From: Candidatus Sumerlaeota bacterium
GTDB taxonomy: Bacteria > Sumerlaeota > Sumerlaeia > Sumerlaeales > Sumerlaeaceae
DNA length: 64,000 bases
Direction: 5' to 3'
Assembly: GCA_012513815.1 (NCBI GenBank)
Contig: JAAZBM010000010.1
Location: forward strand, 1 to 64,000
Under the pieces are notes generated by a model. It saw nothing but the letters and a program-made list of their open reading frames with translations. It searched no databases and was not told the DNA's origin. The translations under genes were made by a program, and so were the position numbers. This document shows, piece after piece, positions 48,654 through 57,989 of the stretch (position 1 is the first letter of the stretch; every line of letters starts with the position of its first letter).

Positions 48654-49295
48654 CTAAAACTGCTGCTTGATATCATCTGAAGTATTCAGGATACCATCCG
48701 GACCACAGCTCACAACCGTAAACCGATCATAAGTCAAGGTGCCGCTAGGAGTCGAAACACCACCGGGAGTCACAACACCAAGCTGAGGGTCGACAAAACC
48801 ATAAGGCGTAAAGAACATATAGACATTGCCCCACGGATCCACCGGAGTCCCATTGAAATTATCATCAAAAGTGACCTGCTGCTTGAACTCCAGATAAGGA
48901 CCACGATGACGATTGGGATTCGTCGGAAGAGGACGAATACGTTGCCAAATATAATCCTCATCATCAACCATCTGACCGGCGGGATTCGTCTTCGGGTTTA
49001 TAAAAACGCCCTGCAGGTTATTGGGTCTATTCACCGTATCCGTCGTCGCGGGATCATCCAAATAATACAGCTGCGTGAAGAAACCCGTATGAACACAAAT
49101 CTGCTCCTCACCCTCCGCAAGCTCACGAATCGCGTTCATCGCGTTAGTAATACGAGCTTCATCTGCACGCTTCGTAAAAGCAAAAACAACCATAACGGTC
49201 AAAACCGACAATATAATCATGGCAATAAGCAATTCAAGCAACGAAAAGCCTGAACGATTACGATCGAGTACGTTTCTCATCTTCATTTTTCTCAT
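48654..49295 (-). CDS. GspG-like type II pseudopilin (paralogue 3)
   Basis: GFSLLELLIAMIIL, HRGPYLEF, DPWGNVYMFFTP, SCGPDGILNTSDDI. Confidence 0.85.
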   Translation of the reverse strand: MRKMKMRNVLDRNRSGFSLLELLIAMIILSVLTVMVVFAFTKRADEARITNAMNAIRELAEGEEQICVHTGFFTQLYYLDDPATTDTVNRPNNLQGVFINPKTNPAGQMVDDEDYIWQRIRPLPTNPNRHRGPYLEFKQQVTFDDNFNGTPVDPWGNVYMFFTPYGFVDPQLGVVTPGGVSTPSGTLTYDRFTVVSCGPDGILNTSDDIKQQF

Positions 49296-49310
49296 CCTAT
49301 AATCCCAGCG

Positions 49311-50111
49311 TTAAAATATCAGTACGATATCATCCGAATTCGTGTTGGTAGTACCGACACCGGTCCAACCAACAACCTTGCTACGCAAATAATCCGCAGC
49401 ATTATTCCCATCACGAGTCCCGGGCAAACCATCAGGACCAAGCGAAACCAAAAGACTGTCATAAAAACTCGTCGCCTCAGTGCCGGTGTCACCGGTCGCA
49501 GGATAAAACAAATAGGGATTACCCCACGGGTCAAGCGGCAACTTGTTGTCCAAAGAATCAACCGGGCCACCATTCGCGTTCGAAGTCATATCCTGAATCG
49601 GAGCGAGCGTGTTACCCGTCGTGCTACGCAAAACATAAGCGCCAATCGGATTCAACGTCACATTACGCATATCGGTCAAAGTGATAGACTGCGGGAATGT
49701 CGCGTAGGGGCCCTTGAACTGCTTCGCGAAACTACGCCACTGAGCTTGGCTCATACCCTCGCGATTCGCCGCCTGCGTCGGGTCTACATTATACGAATAC
49801 TTAAAGAACGGAACCTCATTAGTGACGCCATTCGCCGGCATACCTGTTGCGGGAATATTATCCTGAACATTGTCCAAATCTTCCAAACGAAGATAAGCGC
49901 CAAGCTCCGCGCGAGCAAGCATCTCGGCCTTCATAAAGCTATCCAAATCCGACTTCGCGGCTGTGATACGGGCCTCATCAACACGAGCCCGAAACTGAGG
50001 CAAAACAAGCAGCGCAAACATTGCGATTATCGCTGCAACCATCGCCATCTCCATCGCGGTAAAACCGCTGCGACCTTGTCTGTAACTATATAATGAGAGA
50101 CTCTTCATCAT
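49311..50111 (-). CDS. GspG-like type II pseudopilin (paralogue 2)
   Basis: GFTAMEMAMVAAII, FKGPYATF, DPWGNPYLFYPA, SLGPDG...SDDI. Confidence 0.85.
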   Translation of the reverse strand: MMKSLSLYSYRQGRSGFTAMEMAMVAAIIAMFALLVLPQFRARVDEARITAAKSDLDSFMKAEMLARAELGAYLRLEDLDNVQDNIPATGMPANGVTNEVPFFKYSYNVDPTQAANREGMSQAQWRSFAKQFKGPYATFPQSITLTDMRNVTLNPIGAYVLRSTTGNTLAPIQDMTSNANGGPVDSLDNKLPLDPWGNPYLFYPATGDTGTEATSFYDSLLVSLGPDGLPGTRDGNNAADYLRSKVVGWTGVGTTNTNSDDIVLIF

Positions 50112-50154
50112 CTTTTTTCCTTGTTTATATCTTCGTCTTCGGTTTTTCGTTTCA

Positions 50155-50997
50155 CTAAAATTCTACCAAAATATCATCGGAACCAACTTCGCGAATGCGC
50201 GGATGAGCCGGATCGACTGTCGTCGCATTACCCGAAGCATCAATGTTCAGCAAAATCGGATTAATCTTCGCGTAATCTGTAAACTGCGAAGGCTGCAAAG
50301 CAGTGAAAGGACCTTTCACATCACCCGTATACAAACGACGCGTCATCATATCAGCCTGCTGCGAAGCCGCTGACGACTGCAATGAATCCAATTCACCCGG
50401 AACCGCGTTACGACCATAACTCACAATACCCGCAAAATAATCCGGCTGCTCACCGGGCTTCTCAATAAAGCGAGGAGTAATACGGCCTGTCGTGGCGTCA
50501 CCGTTGCTCTTCAGCAAATACATCGTATAAGGATTACCCCACTGGTCACCGGGCCAATCATAAGGAGCACCGACAGCGCCGGGCAAAGTCATACTGACAA
50601 TCTTCTTCGAATTACCCGTCAGATAAGGAGAGGACTTCGTCCAATTCTTCTTCAAACGCAAAGTCAGATTATTGACCAAATGACCATGATACTCAAACTG
50701 CGCCACCGGAATCGGCTTCTGACCGGTAATGTTACTCATCAGATTATCATAACTAAAATTCAAAAAACAAAGCTTCGGGAAAAAGCCAAGGTCCGTATTC
50801 GCGAAACCAACGGCGGTAGCGAGTTGACGACACTCAGCGACGGTGGCCTTCTTCCGGGCCTCTTCCATAGCCGTAAAAATCGAGATTGTCGCCATCGCCG
50901 ACATAATCGACAGCAACGCGGCGACTATCATCATTTCAATCAGCGTAAAGCCTGCTTCACAAGCTGGAGTTATATGTTTTATTCTGATCATCATCAT
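50155..50997 (-). CDS. GspG-like type II pseudopilin (paralogue 1)
   Basis: GFTLIEMMIVAALLS, DQWGNPYTMYLL, C-terminal SDDILVEF. Confidence 0.82.
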   Translation of the reverse strand: MMMIRIKHITPACEAGFTLIEMMIVAALLSIMSAMATISIFTAMEEARKKATVAECRQLATAVGFANTDLGFFPKLCFLNFSYDNLMSNITGQKPIPVAQFEYHGHLVNNLTLRLKKNWTKSSPYLTGNSKKIVSMTLPGAVGAPYDWPGDQWGNPYTMYLLKSNGDATTGRITPRFIEKPGEQPDYFAGIVSYGRNAVPGELDSLQSSAASQQADMMTRRLYTGDVKGPFTALQPSQFTDYAKINPILLNIDASGNATTVDPAHPRIREVGSDDILVEF

Positions 50998-51080
50998 GTC
51001 TATTTTTCTCTTGGCGTTATTCTTAATTCTATGCTCAACTGCGAACGATTGTCAAGACTATTCGTGCGCTTATCGCTTTT

Positions 51081-53285
51081 TTACCATTCCGACACAACCG
51101 AACTTACCTCCGGGGAACCACCGGCGCCACCCAAAATAATCAGGTTTTGCTTGCCCGAAACTTCACTCGTCTTCGACGACTTGCTCAACGCCTCAACCGA
51201 CGCAGCATAAGAAGCTGACGAAACGGTGACGCAATCCAACAACCGGACCGCCGCCGAAAAATCACTCTCATTACTTATCGATGGTATCACCGCGCAAACA
51301 AAATCGGTCACACAACGATAAGGATTACTACCGGCGCCATCGCCCTGAGCCTTCTCTGCCGTCAGACGCTTCCAAAGCTGCGGCGTCAACACCAACTGAC
51401 CATCGGCGCCACGAGCGTCAAGCGACAACAAAGCCTGCGGACGGCACGTATTCACATTCAGCTTCCCACGAGTATAAACACTCGAAGTCTCAACATCCTC
51501 GACCACAATCGCCGTACCGGCCACAAACAACTCCGCCACCGTCTGGTCAAAATTCAACTTCGCGTCATCGCCCGTAGCCTTACTATTATAAACAGGCATC
51601 TGCCACAAACGGAACTGACGGCTCGACGGGTCTGCGAAACCGCTATTCACACGCAACAAATCAAGCGGCGAAGAACAACCCTTGTCGCCATGCTCAAGAC
51701 GCATCGACGCCATCGAACGGATATAATGCTGCTTGCCGCTATCCATCAACGCCGGAATCGCAAACGGAGTCGCCGACGAAGTCGCGCTCACACGCACCGT
51801 CGGGTCCGAACGTTGCCAGCTAATCATGCTATCAAGCCCATTCACAGGCCCATAACTCATGACATCAATCAAATCCCCAACCTTGTTACGCAAAACCACA
51901 TAACCACCAAAGTCAGGCAAATCCAAACCACCGGCCTCATAAACATTATAAAGGTGACCATCGGGCTGAACTCCGAAAATATCAAAAAGGCCGTCGCCAC
52001 TCTCGCCTGTCTTGCGGAACAAATCCGTCACGACCAAAACGCCGCCGGCAGGGAGATTAGCGCTAACACTCACTTGACTCGACAAAACGCCATCAAGACC
52101 ATAAACTTCTAACTGCCACCCCGCGAGCGACAAATTCCGACCCCACGGGTTATACAACTCGACAAACTGACCGCTGTCACCCTTGACCGCCGCCGTTGCG
52201 CTGTCAGCATAAACTTCCGTAATCAGCGCCGTAGCCTCGACACCGATCACAGCCTTATCCAACGACTTATCCTTGTTCGTATACATCACCGTTGGCGTCG
52301 TGTTATCATCAAAATAGTCAATGATATTCGCCGCGAACTGCATCAACAAACGCTCATTCTTATCTGGGAAAGCCTCCGCCAGAGCCTGCCAAACACCAAT
52401 CGGGTCATCCGAAGCATGATCCGTCGTCAGCCGACTTCCGTGCGCCCCCGAAGCAAGCGAATAAACCTCCGGCGTCTGCGACACAACCGTAACATACGGA
52501 CGCAAACGCGCCATCTCATCCGCGCTAAACGGAGCCGGATAATTCCCCACGGCATGCGTCGCGTCGCCAAGCGAAAGCAAAGGCTCAGCGTCATTCACAA
52601 ACATCGGCGGCGTCGAATCCGCGGAACTCACATCCACATACTCGCCATCCTCATCCTTAGCCGCCGCGACCTCCGAAGCCGTAACCTTCAAAGACGCCTT
52701 AGAATCATCCTGCTTACCAACCTCGCGGCAAGCATCCAACAGCGAAACAAGCATCCGACCATACGCCGGGAAAACCCGATTATTAGCGCTATTCTGAACA
52801 CGTTCCGTAGCCGAATCACGAGTCGCGGCCTTATCCGACGCCGCAACCTCCACAGAAACATGAGACTGAGCATTCTTCACATTATCCGCGACATCACCCG
52901 ACTCGGACGGCGATTCAAGAATCGAACGCACAAACCGGTCAAAAGCCTCTGCGTCCTTCACATAATTCAAATTCACCCGACCCGACAAATCATCAACATT
53001 CTCAATGACACCCGTTTGCTGTTGCAAATCATTTGCCTGAGTTAATATCTGACGAGAAGACGCAATCGTCGCCGAAGTCGCCGTCTCCGCAACCGCGGCC
53101 GCAGTGCCATTAGCCAAACCGGCATCATAGCGAGCCTGCACCTGACGACCATAAAAATTGCCCGACTGGCCCTCAATCAGCACAAGATAAGACAAGCTGA
53201 ATAAAAGGAACAGCAACAGAACAAGCAGACCAAGAACAACAACTAACGAAGCGCCACGTTCTCTATTTCTAACAACTAATTTCAT
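51081..53285 (-). CDS. GspK-like minor pseudopilin/secretion protein with lamin-tail-like domain
   Basis: N-terminus RGASLVVVLGLLVLLLFLLFSLSYL plus GRVNLNYV and GKLNVNTCRPQAL as in GspK; LTD-like ALITEVYADSATAAVKGDSGQFVELYNPWGRNLSLAGWQLEVYG; start inside the supplied ORF. Confidence 0.7.
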   Translation of the reverse strand: MKLVVRNRERGASLVVVLGLLVLLLFLLFSLSYLVLIEGQSGNFYGRQVQARYDAGLANGTAAAVAETATSATIASSRQILTQANDLQQQTGVIENVDDLSGRVNLNYVKDAEAFDRFVRSILESPSESGDVADNVKNAQSHVSVEVAASDKAATRDSATERVQNSANNRVFPAYGRMLVSLLDACREVGKQDDSKASLKVTASEVAAAKDEDGEYVDVSSADSTPPMFVNDAEPLLSLGDATHAVGNYPAPFSADEMARLRPYVTVVSQTPEVYSLASGAHGSRLTTDHASDDPIGVWQALAEAFPDKNERLLMQFAANIIDYFDDNTTPTVMYTNKDKSLDKAVIGVEATALITEVYADSATAAVKGDSGQFVELYNPWGRNLSLAGWQLEVYGLDGVLSSQVSVSANLPAGGVLVVTDLFRKTGESGDGLFDIFGVQPDGHLYNVYEAGGLDLPDFGGYVVLRNKVGDLIDVMSYGPVNGLDSMISWQRSDPTVRVSATSSATPFAIPALMDSGKQHYIRSMASMRLEHGDKGCSSPLDLLRVNSGFADPSSRQFRLWQMPVYNSKATGDDAKLNFDQTVAELFVAGTAIVVEDVETSSVYTRGKLNVNTCRPQALLSLDARGADGQLVLTPQLWKRLTAEKAQGDGAGSNPYRCVTDFVCAVIPSISNESDFSAAVRLLDCVTVSSASYAASVEALSKSSKTSEVSGKQNLIILGGAGGSPEVSSVVSEW

Positions 53286-53451
53286 TTCGGTTCCATCATA
53301 AATATAATACTTCATCATTAGCTTATGTGCAAAAACTTTTAAAATAACGACTTTTCTTACCAATAACAACTTACCACAACTTTAAATAATACATCTACCC
53401 GATAACCATTGTAATTTCTACAAAATCCTAATTCTTGACAAATCGCCGGAA

Positions 53452-54225
53452 ATGAACACCGAAGAATACTACAAAATGCACCGAATGGAAGACCGGATGT
53501 GGTGGTTTAGGGGACGAAGAAAAATCGTCCTCGGGCAATTGCGTTACCTGCTCGGCACCCCAACCGGCCAGCAAAAACCCATTCTCGCTGACATCGGATG
53601 CGGAACCGGCAGACTCATGCCCGAACTCGCGCAAATTGGCACACCCATCGGCATCGACATCGCAACCGTAGCCCTCGGTATTTGCAAACAAAACAACGCC
53701 CAATACATGCGGGTCGCGCGCGCGAACGCCATCCAACTTCCAATACTCGACAACTCAATCGACGCCATCACAGCGCTCGACATACTCGAACACCTCCCCG
53801 ACGACGCCAAAGCGCTCGAAGAATTCCACAGAATCATCAAACCCGGCGGCGGCGCAGTCATCACCGTCCCCGCCCACCCAAACCTATGGGGAATGCACGA
53901 TATCGCCTTGCACCACAAAAGAAGATACAAGACCCAAGAACTCAAAAACAGAATCGCGAACGCGGGCTTCAACATCGAACGCCTGTCATACGCGATGATG
54001 CCCGCATACCCAGCGGCATGGCTCTGGCGCAAACACAAAAACCTGCGCGACACAAATCAGGACGCGCAGAACGCCAAAACAGACGACTTCCTACCACCAA
54101 AATGGATCAACGAAACACTATACCACATGCTCAAAGCCGAAGCGGCATGGCTCACCCGGGGACACACACTCCCATTCGGTCTCAGCATCATCGCGGTCAT
54201 CCGAAAACCAATAGCCCAGAGCTAA
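53452..54225 (+). CDS. SAM-dependent methyltransferase (class I)
   Basis: ILADIGCGTGRLMPELAQIG, IDAITALDILEHLPDDAKALEEFHRIIKPGGGAVITVPAHP. Confidence 0.9.
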   Translation: MNTEEYYKMHRMEDRMWWFRGRRKIVLGQLRYLLGTPTGQQKPILADIGCGTGRLMPELAQIGTPIGIDIATVALGICKQNNAQYMRVARANAIQLPILDNSIDAITALDILEHLPDDAKALEEFHRIIKPGGGAVITVPAHPNLWGMHDIALHHKRRYKTQELKNRIANAGFNIERLSYAMMPAYPAAWLWRKHKNLRDTNQDAQNAKTDDFLPPKWINETLYHMLKAEAAWLTRGHTLPFGLSIIAVIRKPIAQS

Positions 54226-54311
54226 CAATGACTCGCGAACTATACGACGACCCAAACATGGTACCATACAACAAGCTGTCACACGATTTCCGAATTCCTC
54301 CGACCCATCAA

Positions 54312-54542
54312 CTACAAAATTGAACCTCTGTAAACAAATGCGAGCTGTTGCAGGAAATCGACCGGCGCCGTGAAATTCTTCCCCACGAACGACGGTTCTT
54401 TTTTGCCATCACGGCCTTTTTTCTTGCAATCTCCCGCAAAACTGTGGTATATAATTATACCAAAGGGAACAACCCTCAACTTGATGATTCCGGAGACGAA
54501 CCCGAACATGATTGTTGCGACGAACAAAACAACGAAACGCAT
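54312..54542 (-). CDS. Possible small membrane protein
   Basis: MRFVVLFVATIMFGFVSGIIKLRVVPFGIIIYHSFAGDCKKKGRDGKKEP...: TM helices then a basic tail; start assumed inside the supplied ORF. Confidence 0.35.
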   Translation of the reverse strand: MRFVVLFVATIMFGFVSGIIKLRVVPFGIIIYHSFAGDCKKKGRDGKKEPSFVGKNFTAPVDFLQQLAFVYRGSIL

Positions 54543-54661
54543 AAATGATAATTGCGATTCAGCTTGTTCTTCGCGAAACAGCGTGCGCAACAACAATCAT
54601 CACAAAACGAAAACAGCAATTTTGTCTCGATTAAATTCTAAGGATAAAGGAGAAACACTCT

Positions 54662-55144
54662 ATGACTGATTTCGATCATTTAGTTGCCCGCGAAATGCAC
54701 AACGACAACCTTTCGATGCAACTCAGCTTAGGCAAACACATCGGCGACGCGCCAAATCTCGTCCCGTGGGAAGACCTCAGCGAACTCTCAAAGGAAGCTG
54801 TGCTTTGGCGGGCCACATTCGTCCTCACAAAACTCCGCGCAATCGGCTGTGACATCAGACCAGCAAAACCCGAAGAATCGTTTGAGTTTGTGTTTACTGA
54901 TAAAGAAATCGAGAAAATGGCCATCCTCGAGCATGACCACTGGATTGTCAGAAAACTTAAGCTCGGCTTCGTATGGGGCGCAAATCTCGACGGAACGGCC
55001 AAACCGCCGACCCATCCGTTCCTCGTGCCATTCGTGAATCTACCCGAAGAGCAAAAAACACGCGACAGGGACTTCAGCAGAAAAATCCCTCAGCTACTCG
55101 CTCGCATCGGCTATGTCGTCGAACGCAAAACAAACGACGCCTAA
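54662..55144 (+). CDS. RyR-domain protein
   Basis: IEKMAILEHDHWIVRKLKLGFVWGANLDGTAKPPTHPFLVPFVNLPEEQKTRDRDFSRKIPQLLARIGYVV matches the bacterial RyR domain pattern; RBS-like AAGGAGA upstream. Confidence 0.8.
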   Translation: MTDFDHLVAREMHNDNLSMQLSLGKHIGDAPNLVPWEDLSELSKEAVLWRATFVLTKLRAIGCDIRPAKPEESFEFVFTDKEIEKMAILEHDHWIVRKLKLGFVWGANLDGTAKPPTHPFLVPFVNLPEEQKTRDRDFSRKIPQLLARIGYVVERKTNDA

Positions 55145-55202
55145 ACAACTCTCGTGACACCGCACTTGTCGAACAACAAGCTAACGGTCAAAATCAACGA
55201 TG

Positions 55203-55286
55203 ATGACCGACCTTTTTAACGTGCCATCAAAATCCAACCCCAACGCTCCGATTTCCCTCAACGCAATCGCGCGCACAACCATATAA
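55203..55286 (+). other. Short ORF/possible gene remnant MTDLFNVPSKSNPNAPISLNAIARTTI*
   Basis: 27-aa ORF between the RyR and MFS genes; resembles a RarA/MgsA-type N-terminus (DLF...APLAxRxRPxTL) only loosely. Confidence 0.2.
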
Positions 55287-55323
55287 TATTGTACCCGAGC
55301 AAAACGAAAGTGAACAAAAAACC

Positions 55324-56526
55324 ATGACTGCCACAAAAGAACAACGCGTAAGCCTGTTCTTGCTTACCATCGTTTACCTCGGATTCATCAGCCTCGGCAT
55401 GCCCGACGGTCTACTCGGCGCGGCATGGCCCAAGATGCGGCAGGACTTCGGCCTATCCCTCAGCGACAACTGGCCGCTGATGGCGCTCACCACAACCGGC
55501 GGAGCCTTCGCCGGATTCATCAGCGGACGGGTTCTGGCCCGCTTCGGCGTCGGCCTCGTACTAGCCGTCAGCGCCCTACTCACAGCCGTCAGCATCCTCG
55601 CGTGGGCATGCGGCAGCACATGGGCGACGCTCGTCATTTTCGCCCTACCCCTTGGCCTCGGTAGCGGCTCCGTTGACAGCGGCATGAACAGCTTCGTCGC
55701 GAAAAATCTCACCGCCAGACACATGAACTGGCTGCACGCGTTCTGGGGCGTCGGCGTTTGCACAGGCACCGGAATCCTCAGCACCATCTTCTTCTGCGGC
55801 GGAATCTGGAGAACGGCATACCTCACCGTCGGAATGCTCCAACTGATTCTCACCATCATATTCTTCACCACGCTCAAGCAATGGCACACCGGCAAACCGG
55901 AACAAACCGACGACAACAACACCGAAAAACAAACGTCACTCTGGCAAACCCTCAAACTCAAAAACGCCCAACAGAGTCTCGCGATGTTCATCCTTTACGC
56001 CGGCATCGAGTGCAACATGGGCGTCTGGTCCGCGAGCCTACTCGTCACCAACAGAGGCTGGTCGCCCGCCACCGCCGGAACAATGCTCACACTCTACTGG
56101 GCATCGCTCACCGTCGGCCGCTTCCTTCTCGGGGCCATTGCCAACCGTCTCGGAAACCAACGCCTCATCTGGGTCGGATGCGTCGGCCTTGCCCTCGGCG
56201 CCACCATCCTACTCATCAGTCGCTTCTTCGCCACACCAACTGACGGCATCCTCGTCGCTGTCGCCATGCTCGTCACGGGCTTCTTCTGCGCGCCCATTTA
56301 CCCCTGCGTCATGCACGACACGCCCAACCGTGTCCCCGAAAATCACGTCAGCAACCTCATTGGAATGCAAGTCAGCACCGCCATCATTGGCATGGCGCTC
56401 ATGCCCATCATCGGCGGATTCATACTCAAACACATCGGCCTCGAATCGCTCGCCCCCATCGTACTCGCGTGCGCCATACTCCTCGCATGCCAGACAATCA
56501 CCCTTCGGCGAAACTGCAAAAACTAA
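55324..56526 (+). CDS. MFS transporter
   Basis: Multiple TM helices; GFISLGMPDGLLGAAWPKMRQDFGLS, SGRVLARFGVGLVL, GSVDSGMNSFVAKNLTARHMNWLHAFWGVG. Confidence 0.9.
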   Translation: MTATKEQRVSLFLLTIVYLGFISLGMPDGLLGAAWPKMRQDFGLSLSDNWPLMALTTTGGAFAGFISGRVLARFGVGLVLAVSALLTAVSILAWACGSTWATLVIFALPLGLGSGSVDSGMNSFVAKNLTARHMNWLHAFWGVGVCTGTGILSTIFFCGGIWRTAYLTVGMLQLILTIIFFTTLKQWHTGKPEQTDDNNTEKQTSLWQTLKLKNAQQSLAMFILYAGIECNMGVWSASLLVTNRGWSPATAGTMLTLYWASLTVGRFLLGAIANRLGNQRLIWVGCVGLALGATILLISRFFATPTDGILVAVAMLVTGFFCAPIYPCVMHDTPNRVPENHVSNLIGMQVSTAIIGMALMPIIGGFILKHIGLESLAPIVLACAILLACQTITLRRNCKN

Positions 56527-57989
56527 CCAAGCCGACTTTGCTTATCGACGCACCCGACAGTCATCGCCTTCGGCGACACCGGGCAAACATCCTGACAAGC
56601 GCCACAGCCAATACACTTCGATGCTGTAAGGCGGGGAATGCTCAAACCCGTCGGGAATGTCCTTAACTCCAGAGCGCCCGTCGGACAAACCTTCACACAC
56701 AAACCGCATTCCTGCTCATCCTGAACGGTGCGACAATGCTCCGCCGAAAAACTCGCCACACCAATCTGCGTTTTCTGTTTCTCCGCAAGCGACAGCGGCA
56801 ACAGCGCATCCGTCGGGCAAACCTCATTGCAACGGTTGCAATCATAGCGGCAATACCCATGCGACAAATCAATCCGTACACCGCCATCAACCGTATTCCC
56901 CGGAACAATAATCCCACTCGGACAAACGGCAACACACAACTGACAGCTAATACACTTCGCCGAAAAGCGAGACCAAACACCGCCACCGGGAGGCATCATC
57001 AAACACGTCCCCGACGCGGCAGCAGCGCCACCATCAGCAACCGGCGACAAAGCACCGGACGCCGCCTGAACTCCACCCGCCAAGCGCGACAAAGCATAAC
57101 CACCACTAGCGCCTAACGCGAGCGCCGCGACAGCCACAGCGCCATCAACACAAAAAGCGCGACGACTGACATTAACACTCGCGGAATCATCCGCGGACGT
57201 CACCGTTGCTGCGACCAACCGCGAACCACGCCCTAGCGCGACCGCGCCAAAACGACAAACCGCCGTGCAATTCATGCAACGTACACACCGCTCATTGTCA
57301 ATACTCCGGCTCGCGCTGTCAATGCAACCCACCGGGCAGACCGACTGACACAGGCCGCAATCAACACACGCATCCGAAATCGACATACGATAAACGCCAT
57401 GTTTCGCGAACAAACCCAACACCGTCCCGACGGGACAGAGGGTCGTACAAAACACACGCCGCTTCCAAATCACCAACGCGACAATCACCAACAACGGCAA
57501 CAACGCGTCAACCCAAAACGCGACCGGAGCACCCGAGAATCCCTCGCGCGCCCACAGAACAACGGCAGTGACGATACTCCCGAAATTCGAGTACGGCCCC
57601 AGAACAACAAAGCCCAAACTCGACCCGCCCAACAACAAACCAACACACAAAAACGCCACAACATAACGCGTTTTGCGCAGATTTCGATACAGCGAACGCT
57701 TACACCGAAAAACAAATCCTATCAAATCCTGCAAAATGCCAAACGGGCAAAAGACGGAACAATAGAACCGACCAAAGAAATAGGTCAAAATCACCGTCAC
57801 GCCCACAACCGCTAAACCGATACCCGAAAACGCCGTCACCAGTGAAACCAGTGCGCCGCCAAACTGCAAGTGCATTAGCAATTCCGCGAGACGACAGCCC
57901 GAAACAAACGAAAACACTGCGGCGACGAAAAAGATCGCCGCCGCAAATATCCGCAATAAACGCGACCGCGAAGTCAAGCGTTTCATCAC
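56523..57989 (-). CDS. Membrane-bound polyferredoxin (NapH/MauN-like plus 4Fe-4S domains)
   Basis: TM segments, FCPFGILQD, TLCPVGTV, CVDCGLCQSVCPVGCID, CVRCMNCTAVC, CISCQLCVAVCPSG, CGLCVKVCPTG, CIGCGACQDVCPVSP. Confidence 0.88.
   Translation of the reverse strand: MMKRLTSRSRLLRIFAAAIFFVAAVFSFVSGCRLAELLMHLQFGGALVSLVTAFSGIGLAVVGVTVILTYFFGRFYCSVFCPFGILQDLIGFVFRCKRSLYRNLRKTRYVVAFLCVGLLLGGSSLGFVVLGPYSNFGSIVTAVVLWAREGFSGAPVAFWVDALLPLLVIVALVIWKRRVFCTTLCPVGTVLGLFAKHGVYRMSISDACVDCGLCQSVCPVGCIDSASRSIDNERCVRCMNCTAVCRFGAVALGRGSRLVAATVTSADDSASVNVSRRAFCVDGAVAVAALALGASGGYALSRLAGGVQAASGALSPVADGGAAAASGTCLMMPPGGGVWSRFSAKCISCQLCVAVCPSGIIVPGNTVDGGVRIDLSHGYCRYDCNRCNEVCPTDALLPLSLAEKQKTQIGVASFSAEHCRTVQDEQECGLCVKVCPTGALELRTFPTGLSIPRLTASKCIGCGACQDVCPVSPKAMTVGCVDKQSRLG

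Noticed and set aside
54462-54477. Near-palindrome around TATATAATTATACC upstream of the RyR gene
   Set aside because: Not a perfect inverted repeat; most likely an A+T-rich promoter region rather than a specific operator.
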